Assembly (NCBI GenBank): GCA_945875915.1
Contig: CAMCMT010000014.1
Span: 1-59,940 of the forward strand
Reading direction: 5' to 3'
Source of the DNA: Synechococcus sp. UW140
GTDB taxonomy: Bacteria > Cyanobacteriota > Cyanobacteriia > PCC-6307 > Cyanobiaceae
DNA: 59,940 nucleotides
Shown: one piece after another, positions 10,007 through 18,144 of the stretch
Numbering within the stretch: position 1 is the stretch's first letter
Layout of the letters: each line of letters opens with the position of its first letter
Notes under the pieces: generated by a model
Told to the model about the DNA's origin: nothing
Seen by the model: the letters and a program-made list of their open reading frames with translations, nothing else
Databases searched by the model: none
Translations under genes and position numbers: made by a program

Positions 10007-12853
10007 TCAGCCAATCGCCGCCTGTTCAGAGCTGGGGGCCGGCTGAAACATGAACATCGAATAGATGACATTGCGACGCATCCCCGTCATCATCTCCAGG
10101 AACATGTCGTAGCCCTCATTTTTATATTCGATCAGCGGATCCTTTTGGCCGTAGCCACGCAGGCCCACTGATTCGCGCAGGGCATCCATCGCCTGGAGAT
10201 GCTCGCGCCAGAGGGTGTCTATCTGCTGGAGGATGAAGAAGCGTTCAGCTTCGCGCATCAGGCCGGGCCTCAGCTGCTCCACCTGGCCCTCCTTAATGTC
10301 ATAGGCATTGCGCAGCTGCTCCTGGAGGAAGGCCTTGAGCTCCTCCACCTGCAGACCGGCTAAATGGTCGGGCGCCATGTCATCGAGCAGATAGACAAAC
10401 TCCTTCACCTTGGCCACCAAGCGGGCGAGATCCCACTCTTCGGGCGGCAGGTCCGGGTTGACATAGGCAGCAACGATGTCGTCCATGGTGCGCTCGCCAT
10501 AGCCGATCACCTGCTGCTTCAGCTCCCGACCTTCCAGCACACGACGCCGCTCGGCATAGACAGCCCGGCGCTGGTTATTCATCACCTCATCGTACTCAAA
10601 CACCTGTTTACGGATGTCGTAGTAATAGGTTTCTACCTTCTTCTGGGCCCCCTCAAGGGAGCGGGTGAGCATGCCCGATTCGATCGGCATATCCTCCTCC
10701 ACCCGGAAGGCATTCATCAGCCCGGCCACCCGATCGCCACCGAAAATACGTAGCAGGTTGTCTTCCAACGAGAGGAAAAAGCGGGTGCTGCCCGGGTCCC
10801 CCTGGCGGCCGGACCGACCACGCAGCTGGTTATCGACCCGGCGGGATTCGTGGCGCTCCGTGCCGATCACATGCAGGCCGCCGGCCTCGCGCACCTGGCC
10901 ATCCTCCTGCTTGACCACCAGCTCGTATTCGCCCTTGACCCGGGCGATGAGCTGGCGCAATTGCTGAATGTGGGGGTCTTCGGTGGGGGCCTTCTCGGCC
11001 GCCTGGGCAATGCGATCCTCCAGCTCCAGCACGGTGAGGGCCCGATCGCCCCAGGCGGCTACGAGGTCGTGGGCCAGCTCGGAGAGGGAATGCTCGGTGG
11101 CATCGCTGAGGGCACAGGGGTAAAGGGCGCCAATGGCACGGGCCTCACTGGGGGGCTGGAACGGGGCCGCCTGGGCCGCCTCACCAAAGCCGCCGCCCCC
11201 GGCCGGGGCCCGCTGCAGGGGCACGGGTGGGCGATGGCCGTCCTCGGGGCGCCCTAACCGGGGCAGCAACACCTCGCGCAACTTCAGGCGCGCCATGTAG
11301 TCGCTGTTGCCGCCGAGGATGATATCGGTGCCGCGGCCGGCCATGTTGGTGGCAATCGTGACGGCCCCAACGCGGCCCGCCTGGGCAATGATTTCCGCTT
11401 CCCGCTCCACGTTTTCGGGCTTGGCATTGAGCAAGTTGTGGGGAATCTCCTGTTCGGCCAGCAGGGCCGAGAGCACTTCGGATTTCTCCACTGAGGTGGT
11501 GCCCACGAGCACGGGACGGCCCTGCTTGTGGATCTCGGCCGTTTCTAGGGCCACGGCCCGCCATTTGGCAGCCTCATTTTTGTACACCTGGTCGGTCCAA
11601 TCGGAGCGGGAACGCACGCGGTTGGTGGGCACAATCGCCACTTCGAGTTTGTAGGTTTTCTCGAACTCCACCTCCTCGGTTTTGGCCGTGCCGGTCATGC
11701 CCGCGAGGCGGGGATAGAGCAGGAAGAAGTTTTGATAGGTGATGCTGGCCAGGGTTTGGGTTTCCGGCTGAATCGCCAGGCCTTCCTTGGCTTCGATCGC
11801 CTGATGCTGGCCATCGCTCCAGCGGCGCCCCGGCATCACCCTGCCGGTGAATTCATCCACGATCACCGCATCGCCTTCGCGCACGATGTAGTTGACGTCC
11901 TTAATGAACAGCTCCTTAGCCTTCAGGGCATTGGTCATGTAATGGGCCCAGGGATCGGCCGGGTCGAACAGATCGGCCACGCCCAGCAACTCCTCGGCCT
12001 TGGCATAGCCCTCATCGGTGAGGGTGGCGTTGCGTTGCTTTTCATCGACCTCATAGTCGCCTTCCGGATCGACACCGTCCTTGCCGATCTCGGCGGAGCG
12101 CACCAACGCATTGGCCACCTCAACGGCGCGCTGGTATTTCTCCTGGGGACGCTCCACCTGGCCCGAGATAATCAAGGGCGTACGAGCCTCATCGATCAGG
12201 ATTGAATCGACCTCATCAATGACGCAGTAATGGAAATCGCGCTGCACCACCTCGGCGATGTCACTCGCCATGTTGTCGCGCAGGTAATCAAAGCCCAGCT
12301 CCGAGTTGGTGGCGTAGGTGATGTCGCAGCCGTAGTTGCGACGGCGCTCGGCCGGGCTCATCTCCTGCTGGATCAGGCCCACGCTTAGGCCCAAGAAGCG
12401 ATGGACCTGGCCCATCCACTCAGCGTCGCGGCGGGCTAGGTAGTCGTTCACCGTGACCACATGGACGCCGCGGCCGGTGAGGGCGTTGAGGTAAGCCGGC
12501 AGGGTGGCGACCAGGGTCTTCCCTTCGCCGGTTTTCATCTCGGCGATCTGGCTGGCATGGAGCACCATGCCGCCGATCAACTGCACATCGAAGTGGCGCA
12601 TGCCCAGCACCCGCTTGCCGGCTTCGCGCACCACGGCAAAGGCCTGGGGCAGCAACTCATCAAGCAGGGCCTTCTCGCGGTTGCCCTGGCCCGCCACCTT
12701 CTCGAGCTTGAGCCGGAACTCGGCGGTGAGACCGCGCAACTCCTCATCACTAAGGGGCTCAACCTCCTCTTCCAGCAGGTTGATATCGGAAACAATCGGC
12801 TGGAAGCGCTTCAGCTTGCGGGCATTGGGATCTCCCAGCAGCAGCTTGAGCAT
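10007..12853 (-). CDS. secA: Protein translocase ATPase SecA
   Basis: SecA is the ATP-driven motor that pushes preproteins through SecYEG in the plasma and thylakoid membranes. The 948-residue protein has Walker A MKTGEGKT (106-113), DEVDSIL (214-220), [10 protein letters not shown] and [12 protein letters not shown]. Around residues 535-620, between the GRGTD motif and the later [19 protein letters not shown] motif, there is an insertion rich in Pro, Gly and Ala, as in cyanobacterial and plastid SecA. The C-terminal zinc-binding SecB-docking motif (CxCxSGx5CH) is absent; the protein ends shortly after [10 protein letters not shown], consistent with organisms lacking SecB. Confidence 0.97.
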   Translation of the reverse strand: MLKLLLGDPNARKLKRFQPIVSDINLLEEEVEPLSDEELRGLTAEFRLKLEKVAGQGNREKALLDELLPQAFAVVREAGKRVLGMRHFDVQLIGGMVLHASQIAEMKTGEGKTLVATLPAYLNALTGRGVHVVTVNDYLARRDAEWMGQVHRFLGLSVGLIQQEMSPAERRRNYGCDITYATNSELGFDYLRDNMASDIAEVVQRDFHYCVIDEVDSILIDEARTPLIISGQVERPQEKYQRAVEVANALVRSAEIGKDGVDPEGDYEVDEKQRNATLTDEGYAKAEELLGVADLFDPADPWAHYMTNALKAKELFIKDVNYIVREGDAVIVDEFTGRVMPGRRWSDGQHQAIEAKEGLAIQPETQTLASITYQNFFLLYPRLAGMTGTAKTEEVEFEKTYKLEVAIVPTNRVRSRSDWTDQVYKNEAAKWRAVALETAEIHKQGRPVLVGTTSVEKSEVLSALLAEQEIPHNLLNAKPENVEREAEIIAQAGRVGAVTIATNMAGRGTDIILGGNSDYMARLKLREVLLPRLGRPEDGHRPPVPLQRAPAGGGGFGEAAQAAPFQPPSEARAIGALYPCALSDATEHSLSELAHDLVAAWGDRALTVLELEDRIAQAAEKAPTEDPHIQQLRQLIARVKGEYELVVKQEDGQVREAGGLHVIGTERHESRRVDNQLRGRSGRQGDPGSTRFFLSLEDNLLRIFGGDRVAGLMNAFRVEEDMPIESGMLTRSLEGAQKKVETYYYDIRKQVFEYDEVMNNQRRAVYAERRRVLEGRELKQQVIGYGERTMDDIVAAYVNPDLPPEEWDLARLVAKVKEFVYLLDDMAPDHLAGLQVEELKAFLQEQLRNAYDIKEGQVEQLRPGLMREAERFFILQQIDTLWREHLQAMDALRESVGLRGYGQKDPLIEYKNEGYDMFLEMMTGMRRNVIYSMFMFQPAPSSEQAAIG

Positions 12854-13048
12854 GGATCGGGGCCGGCCAATTGGATAAACCCTACCACCGCCAAGCCGTC
12901 AGCCAAGGCCGAGAAGCAAGACGGGGCAAGGGTTTTGCCCATCCCAGTGGGCCTTCTGGGCCCCTGCTGGCTACGACGCTTAGGCCCGGCTGCAGCAGCT
13001 GCGCTCTAAAGGCGAGGATTTAGGCCATCCGGCCGGCACCCCAGCCCC

Positions 13049-13498
13049 TTGAGCGACCACGCCCCGATCCGTCTGATTCGCCACAGCCGGCTCTCCCTGA
13101 GATTGCGCTGGCGGTTGGGGGCCCTGCGGGCCCTGCTCGATCACCACAGCTTCTGGGCTAGGGGACGGCAGCACCAGGAGCTGGTAGCCATGCTCAGGGG
13201 CAGCCAGGCGGTGGTGAGCGCCTGGCAGGGCCAGCAGCTGGTGGGTTTTGGCCGGGCCAGCAGCGATGGGGTCTTCCGGGCCGTGCTCTGGGATGTGGTG
13301 GTGGCGGGCGAACACCAGGGCCTGGGCCTGGGCCGGCGCCTCGTGGCCGAGCTCCTGGCCTGCCCGGCCGTGGCCCGGGCGGAGCGTGTTTACCTGATGA
13401 CCACAAACAGCGCCGGCTTCTACGGGCGCCTTGGATTTAGCACTAGTCATGCCCAACACCTGATGGTGTGGCACCGACAACAACAATCAAGCGGATGA
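13049..13498 (+). CDS. GNAT-family N-acetyltransferase
   Basis: This 149-residue protein has the GCN5-related acetyltransferase fold. Beta strand 4 and the acetyl-CoA pyrophosphate loop are visible as AVLWDVVVAGEHQGLGLGRRLV (motif A, Q/RxxGxG/A), and motif B as YLMTTNSAGFYGRLGF. The substrate is unknown; the family acetylates amino groups of small molecules or protein N termini. The only plausible start is TTG 13049, so the N terminus is uncertain. Its stop codon falls inside the 3' end of the convergent tRNA-Gly gene. Confidence 0.82.
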   Translation: MSDHAPIRLIRHSRLSLRLRWRLGALRALLDHHSFWARGRQHQELVAMLRGSQAVVSAWQGQQLVGFGRASSDGVFRAVLWDVVVAGEHQGLGLGRRLVAELLACPAVARAERVYLMTTNSAGFYGRLGFSTSHAQHLMVWHRQQQSSG

Positions 13499-13561
13499 AG
13501 AGATTCGAACTCTCGACCCTCTCCTTGGCAAGGAGATGCTCTACCACTGAGCTACATCCGC
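13490..13561 (-). tRNA. trnG: tRNA-Gly (anticodon GCC)
   Basis: Read on the minus strand, the gene folds as a standard cloverleaf. The acceptor arms are GCGGATG and CATCCGC, the D arm is GCTC...GAGC, and the anticodon stem CTCCT/AGGAG encloses TGCCA with anticodon GCC. The T arm is GAGAG-TTCGAAT-CTCTT. No CCA is encoded. The 3' end overlaps the last codons of the acetyltransferase gene on the other strand. Confidence 0.95.
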
Positions 13562-13646
13562 CCACGCACCACAACCCTTAAGGGCGCTGGTGATGGCATC
13601 GGTAAGGAACCGACTTAAGGAGCATGCCCTACGGGCCTGCCCCCGG

Positions 13647-14759
13647 TCAAATCGCTGGGACGCCCAGACGCTCGCCCCTGTGGCCGGCGCGGGCCTGAAC
13701 CCGCTGGCACCAGTCGCCGTTGGCCAGGTACCAATCAACCGTGGCGGCCAGGCCCTGCTCGAAGCTGTGGCGGGGCTGCCAGCCCAGTTCGCCGCTGATG
13801 CGGGCCGGGTCGATGGCGTAGCGGCGGTCGTGGCCGGGTCGGTCGCTCACCCGGGTAATCAGGCGACTGTGGGGGGCCGCCGCAGGCCGCCGCTGGTCGA
13901 GCAGGGCACAGATCACCTCCACCACCTGCTTGTTGGTGCGCTCGCCATGGCCACCAACGCAGTAGGCCTGGCCCAGGCGCCCTCGGGTCGCCGCCAACAG
14001 CAGGGCCTCAACGTGGTCGTCGACATAGAGCCAGTCGCGCACGTTGGCGCCATCGCCGTAGAGGGGGATCGGCTCGCCGGCCAGGGCCTTGAGGATCACC
14101 ACCGGGATTAGCTTCTCGGGGAACTGCCAGGGGCCGTAGTTGTTGCTGCAGTTGGTCAGCACCACCGGCAGGCCATAGGTGTGGTGCCAGGCGCTGACCA
14201 GGTGGTCGCTGGCGGCCTTGCTGGCCGAATAGGGGGAGCGGGGGTCGTAGGGAGTTGTTTCGCTAAAATGCCCCTGGGGCCCTAGGGAGCCGAAGACCTC
14301 GTCGGTGCTGATGTGATGGAAGCGGAAGCGGGCGGCACGCTCCGAGGGCAACTGCTCCCAATGGGCGCGCACCGCCTGGAGCAGCTGGAAGGTGCCGGTG
14401 ACATTGCTTTCGATGAAAGCCCCCGGGCCATCGATCGAGCGATCCACATGGCTCTCGGCGGCCAGGTGCAGCACCAGGTCGGGATCGGCCCGCCGCACCG
14501 CCTCGGCCGTGGCGGCCCCATCCACCAGATCCACCTGTAGCAGCTGGTGGCGCAGGCCCCCGGGCCCCTGGGCCGCCGGCCCCAGGGCGGCCAGTTGCTG
14601 CTCGATGCCGGCCAGGTCGCTGGCGTAGCCGCATTTATCCAGGTTGAAGACCGTGGCGCCGCTATCACGCAGCAGGCGCCGCACCACCGCCCCGCCGATG
14701 AAGCCGGCACCACCGGTAACCAGGACCCGGTCCGTGCCGGGGGGGAGCAGCTGGTCCAT
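13647..14759 (-). CDS. rfbB: dTDP-glucose 4,6-dehydratase
   Basis: RfbB catalyses the second step of dTDP-L-rhamnose synthesis, oxidising and dehydrating dTDP-glucose. It is an extended short-chain dehydrogenase: VLVTGGAGFIGGAVVRRLL binds NAD, TDEVFG carries the Thr-Asp-Glu dehydratase residues, and YSASKAASD holds the Tyr-x3-Lys pair. The 370-residue length fits. Its ATG overlaps the rfbD stop (TGATG). It ends the rfbA-C-D-B run, all leftward. The product feeds cell-surface polysaccharide. Confidence 0.95.
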   Translation of the reverse strand: MDQLLPPGTDRVLVTGGAGFIGGAVVRRLLRDSGATVFNLDKCGYASDLAGIEQQLAALGPAAQGPGGLRHQLLQVDLVDGAATAEAVRRADPDLVLHLAAESHVDRSIDGPGAFIESNVTGTFQLLQAVRAHWEQLPSERAARFRFHHISTDEVFGSLGPQGHFSETTPYDPRSPYSASKAASDHLVSAWHHTYGLPVVLTNCSNNYGPWQFPEKLIPVVILKALAGEPIPLYGDGANVRDWLYVDDHVEALLLAATRGRLGQAYCVGGHGERTNKQVVEVICALLDQRRPAAAPHSRLITRVSDRPGHDRRYAIDPARISGELGWQPRHSFEQGLAATVDWYLANGDWCQRVQARAGHRGERLGVPAI

Positions 14760-15703
14760 CAAGCCTCCGTCAATGGTTTGGCGCAGAGTAAGGGGCTCCG
14801 ATCAGGGGTACGCAAAGCCGCCAGCTGGCCCAACACCTGGGCAAGGGCCGCCCGCCAATGGCTCGGCTCCAGCCCCAACACGTCCCGGCTGGCCGTGCAA
14901 TCCAACAGCGAATAGGGGGGCCGGGCCGCCGGGGTGGGGTAGGCGGAAGTAGGGATCGGCCGCACCCGGGCGGCTTGCTCGAGCAAGCCGGCGGCCACGC
15001 CCAACTCGCCGATCGCCACGGCGAAGTCGTACCAGCTGGCGGCGCCGGCGTCGCTCCAGTGCAGGATCTCTGGGGCTCCAGGGTCGGCCCCGATCCCGAT
15101 CGCCCGCCAACAGGCGGCCGCCAAGCCGGAGCTGGCGGTGGGGCAGCCGACCTGATCAGCCACCACGGCCAGGGGTTCGCCAGCCGCCGCCTTAAGGGCA
15201 TGGAGCCGCAGCATGGTGAGGCAGAAATTGGCGCCCACGGGGCCATAGACCCAGCTGGTGCGCAGGATCCGGGCCCCGCCCGGGCCCAGGGCCGCCAGCA
15301 CGGCCCGCTCGCCCGCTGCCTTGCTGGCGCCATAGACCCCCAGGGGCTCGGGCGCTTGCTCGGGGCGATAGGGGCTGCCCTGCTGGCCATTGAAGACAAA
15401 ATCGGTACTCACCTGCAGCAGCCGGCCGCCGGTCTCGGCCAGGGCCTCAGCAAAGGCCTGGGGTGCGCCTGCGTTCACGGCCATCGCCAGGTCAGGGTCG
15501 CCCTCGGCCCGATCGACGGCGGTGTAGGCGCCGGCATTGAGCAGCCAGGCGGGTTGGTGCTGCCGCACCAGCTGGCGACAAGCGTCGGCGTCGGCCAGAT
15601 CGAGGTCGCTGCGCCGCAAGGGCAGCAGCTCCACGCCCTCGGGCCTGGAAGCGAGCAGGGCCTGGCCCAGCTGGCCGCCAGCGCCGGTGAGCAGCACCTT
15701 CAT
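14759..15703 (-). CDS. rfbD: dTDP-4-dehydrorhamnose reductase
   Basis: RfbD reduces dTDP-4-dehydrorhamnose to dTDP-L-rhamnose, the last pathway step. The 314-residue protein has the NAD(P)-binding motif VLLTGAGGQLGQALL, the family segment LLNAGAYTAVDRAEGDPDLA, STDFVFNGQQGSPY, and YGASKAAGE with the catalytic Tyr-x3-Lys. It sits between rfbC (about 30 bases upstream) and rfbB, with which it overlaps. Confidence 0.95.
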   Translation of the reverse strand: MKVLLTGAGGQLGQALLASRPEGVELLPLRRSDLDLADADACRQLVRQHQPAWLLNAGAYTAVDRAEGDPDLAMAVNAGAPQAFAEALAETGGRLLQVSTDFVFNGQQGSPYRPEQAPEPLGVYGASKAAGERAVLAALGPGGARILRTSWVYGPVGANFCLTMLRLHALKAAAGEPLAVVADQVGCPTASSGLAAACWRAIGIGADPGAPEILHWSDAGAASWYDFAVAIGELGVAAGLLEQAARVRPIPTSAYPTPAARPPYSLLDCTASRDVLGLEPSHWRAALAQVLGQLAALRTPDRSPLLCAKPLTEA

Positions 15704-15733
15704 TGGACCAGCATTGTCATGGAACCCGAACCG

Positions 15734-16318
15734 TCATGGGAACAGCTCGCCAGGGGCCAGCTCCGCCAACAGGGACGCATCGCCATCCTTTCCGGAGAGC
15801 TGGGGGCTGGTGCCACCCAGGGCAGCCAGGGGCCAGGCAATCGCCAACTCCGGGTCATCCCAACGGATCGCCCGCTCGCACTGCTTGCTCCAGTAGTCGC
15901 TGGTTTTGTAGAGCACCTCGGCCTGGTCGCTGAGGGTGAGAAAACCATGGGCAAAGCCAGCCGGCACCCAGAGCTGCTGATGGGTTGCAGCGTTCAAGCG
16001 GGTGCCAGCCCAGTGGCGGAAGGTGGGCGAGCTGCGGCGCAAATCCACCGCCACATCAAAGATTTCACCCACTACGCAGCGCACCAACTTGCCCTGGGGC
16101 TGGGGCGGCAGCTGGTAATGCAAGCCGCGCAGCACGCCCTGGGCCGAACGGGAATGGTTGTCCTGCACAAAGGCCACGGGGCCGGCCAGGGCTTCAAAGG
16201 TGCGCTGGTTCCAGCTTTCGAAGAAAAAGCCGCGCCCATCGCCAAACAGCCTGGGCGTGAGCAGCAAGGGGCCCCCTAGGGCCAGGCCACCGCAGCCAAT
16301 CAGTTGGTCAACCTGCAT
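15734..16318 (-). CDS. rfbC: dTDP-4-dehydrorhamnose 3,5-epimerase
   Basis: RfbC epimerises C3 and C5 of the 4-keto sugar. The 194-residue cupin has [19 protein letters not shown], the signature [18 protein letters not shown] with the catalytic His, [20 protein letters not shown], and the late motif [17 protein letters not shown]. It overlaps the end of rfbA by 11 bases, so translation of the two is probably linked. Confidence 0.95.
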   Translation of the reverse strand: MQVDQLIGCGGLALGGPLLLTPRLFGDGRGFFFESWNQRTFEALAGPVAFVQDNHSRSAQGVLRGLHYQLPPQPQGKLVRCVVGEIFDVAVDLRRSSPTFRHWAGTRLNAATHQQLWVPAGFAHGFLTLSDQAEVLYKTSDYWSKQCERAIRWDDPELAIAWPLAALGGTSPQLSGKDGDASLLAELAPGELFP

Positions 16319-17258
16319 GGCGTCCGCCCAAGCTGGCCTGCAGCAGGCTGTGGTCGCTGCTGCTTTCCTCGAGCAACTTAATCAAGTAATCGCCGTAGCC
16401 GCTCTTGCGCAGGGGGGCGGCCAGCTGCTCCAGCTGGTTGGCACTAATCCAGCCCTGGCGCCAGGCCACCTCCTCAGGGCAGCCCACCTTGAGGCCCTGG
16501 CGATGTTCGAGGGTGCGGATGTAGCTGCCGGCTTCGTGCAGGGAATCGCAGGTGCCCGTATCGAGCCAGGCCATGCCCCGACCCATCAACTCCACCTTGA
16601 GCAGGCCCTCAGCCAAATACATGGCGTTGAGGTCGGTGATCTCCAGTTCACCCCGGGGGGAGGGGCGCACCTGGCGGGCCCGCTCCACCACCGTGTCGTC
16701 ATAGAAATAAAGGCCCGTAACGGCGTAGCGGCTGCGGGGTTTGACCGGCTTCTCCTCCAGGCTGAGCACCCGGCCATCGGCGGCAAATTCCACCACGCCG
16801 TAGCGTTCCGGATCGCGCACCGGATAGGCGAACACCGTGGCACCGGTGATCGCACCGGGATTGGTGCCAGCCACCCCGCCATTGCTGGCCTGCAGCTGGG
16901 GCACCAGGTCGTGGCCATGGAAAAGGTTATCGCCCAACACCAGGGCCGCCGGCGAGCCGGCCAGGAACCCATCGCCAATCAGGAAGGCCTGGGCCAGGCC
17001 ATCGGGGCTGGGTTGCACCGCATAGGTAATCGCCATGCCCCAGCGGCTGCCATCGCCCAGGAGCCGTTCAAAGGCTGCCTGGTCCTGGGGGGTGGTGATG
17101 ATCAGCACCTCCCGAATCCCCGCCAACATCAAGGTGGTGAGCGGGTAATAGACCATCGGCTTATCAAAAACCGGCAGCAGCTGCTTACTCACCGCCTGGG
17201 TGATCGGATGCAGGCGGGTGCCGCTGCCTCCGGCCAGGATGATGCCCTTGCAGCCCAT
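16308..17258 (-). CDS. rfbA: Glucose-1-phosphate thymidylyltransferase
   Basis: RfbA activates glucose-1-phosphate with dTTP, the first step of dTDP-rhamnose synthesis. The nucleotidyltransferase signature [17 protein letters not shown] opens the 316-residue protein. [33 protein letters not shown] and the metal-binding [11 protein letters not shown] region follow. This length and these motifs match the tetrameric RmlA class. It begins the rfbACDB run and follows ribH by a few bases. Confidence 0.96.
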   Translation of the reverse strand: MGCKGIILAGGSGTRLHPITQAVSKQLLPVFDKPMVYYPLTTLMLAGIREVLIITTPQDQAAFERLLGDGSRWGMAITYAVQPSPDGLAQAFLIGDGFLAGSPAALVLGDNLFHGHDLVPQLQASNGGVAGTNPGAITGATVFAYPVRDPERYGVVEFAADGRVLSLEEKPVKPRSRYAVTGLYFYDDTVVERARQVRPSPRGELEITDLNAMYLAEGLLKVELMGRGMAWLDTGTCDSLHEAGSYIRTLEHRQGLKVGCPEEVAWRQGWISANQLEQLAAPLRKSGYGDYLIKLLEESSSDHSLLQASLGGRHAG

Positions 17259-17262
17259 GGGT

Positions 17263-17742
17263 TCAGGCGGGCATCGCCGCCATCAGGGATCCCATTTCAA
17301 TGGCCTGCAGGCCGTAGCTCCAGCCCAGGTTGGCCTTGATGCCGGCCCGTTCCAGGGCCTGCTGCAGGGTGTCGGTGGTGAGCACGCCGAAAATCACCGG
17401 CACGCCCGTGTCACGGGCAACGGCGGCCACGCCCTTGCTCACCTCATTGACCACCACATCGAAATGGGGCGTGTCGCCACGGATCACGGCCCCCAGGGTG
17501 ATCACCACCTGGTAGCGGCCGCTGGCCGCAAGCCGCTGGGCCACCAGGGGAATTTCAAAGCAACCGGGCACCCAGGCCACATCCAGCTGGCTGCTGGTGG
17601 GGCTGACATCAATGCCGTGGCGGGTGAGCGAATCGAGGCAGCCGCTCAGCAGCTTGCCCGTCACCAAATCATTGAATCGGGCCACCACGATGGCGACCCG
17701 CAGGCTGCTGGCAGCGGTGAAGAACCCTTCGAAGACCGTCAA
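17263..17742 (-). CDS. ribH: 6,7-dimethyl-8-ribityllumazine synthase
   Basis: RibH condenses 5-amino-6-ribitylaminouracil with dihydroxybutanone phosphate, the penultimate step of riboflavin synthesis, and assembles into pentamers or 60-mers. The 159-residue protein has [53 protein letters not shown] with the catalytic His, and [20 protein letters not shown]. The start is TTG 17742; an in-frame TAG lies a few codons upstream and no ATG or GTG is available. It may share a transcript with psbZ upstream and rfbA downstream. Confidence 0.95.
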   Translation of the reverse strand: MTVFEGFFTAASSLRVAIVVARFNDLVTGKLLSGCLDSLTRHGIDVSPTSSQLDVAWVPGCFEIPLVAQRLAASGRYQVVITLGAVIRGDTPHFDVVVNEVSKGVAAVARDTGVPVIFGVLTTDTLQQALERAGIKANLGWSYGLQAIEMGSLMAAMPA

Positions 17743-17764
17743 GCGCCAGGAATCGCGAGTGAGC

Positions 17765-17953
17765 TCAGACTACGAAGAAGCTGACGCCCCAGTTGAGCAG
17801 CACCAGCCCAACCCAGGCGAGACCGCCCAACAGAATCAAACGGTTAGAGCGGCCGCTGTCTTCGTTGCTGGCGTAGAGCACGGGCACAGCCACGATCAGC
17901 GCGAACGACAGCACCACCAGGGCCAGAACGGTGAGGGTGTTGAGGATCTGCAT
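17765..17953 (-). CDS. psbZ: Photosystem II protein PsbZ (Ycf9)
   Basis: PsbZ is a small two-helix subunit of the photosystem II core, near CP43, that stabilises dimers and antenna contacts. The 62-residue protein has two hydrophobic helices ([19 protein letters not shown] and [20 protein letters not shown]) joined by the short polar loop [12 protein letters not shown] and ends in SFFVV, as in other PsbZ proteins. A 16-bp perfect palindrome lies just upstream of its ATG. Confidence 0.93.
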   Translation of the reverse strand: MQILNTLTVLALVVLSFALIVAVPVLYASNEDSGRSNRLILLGGLAWVGLVLLNWGVSFFVV

Positions 17954-17971
17954 GGATCAGTGTCGGGTTGG

Positions 17972-17987
17972 CCGGCCCGCGGGCCGG
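17972..17987. repeat. Perfect 16-bp palindrome between psbZ and mutS
   Basis: CCGGCCCGCGGGCCGG is a perfect palindrome located 19 bases before the psbZ start, in the divergent region shared with mutS. A related GGGCCCGCG follows directly. It could be an operator or a structured 5' leader of psbZ, or simply a GC-rich chance palindrome. Confidence 0.5.
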
Positions 17988-18144
17988 GGGCCCGCGTCGG
18001 TCAGTGGGCGGATTCTCCCACGCCGTTCTGGCCAAAGGGGCAGGCGCTGGCTGGTTCCTTCACAAGTTGTCGGGAGTAGGGCGCAGCGCCCATCAAGACG
18101 TCCAGCAAGCCCTCCTACGATCAGGCCCCCTGCCCCAAGGATCC

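Noticed and set aside
14858-16279. Long plus-strand frame of 473 codons opposite rfbD and rfbC
   Set aside because: It is a shadow of real minus-strand genes in a high-GC genome; its translation is low in conserved motifs and the minus strand shows clear enzyme signatures.
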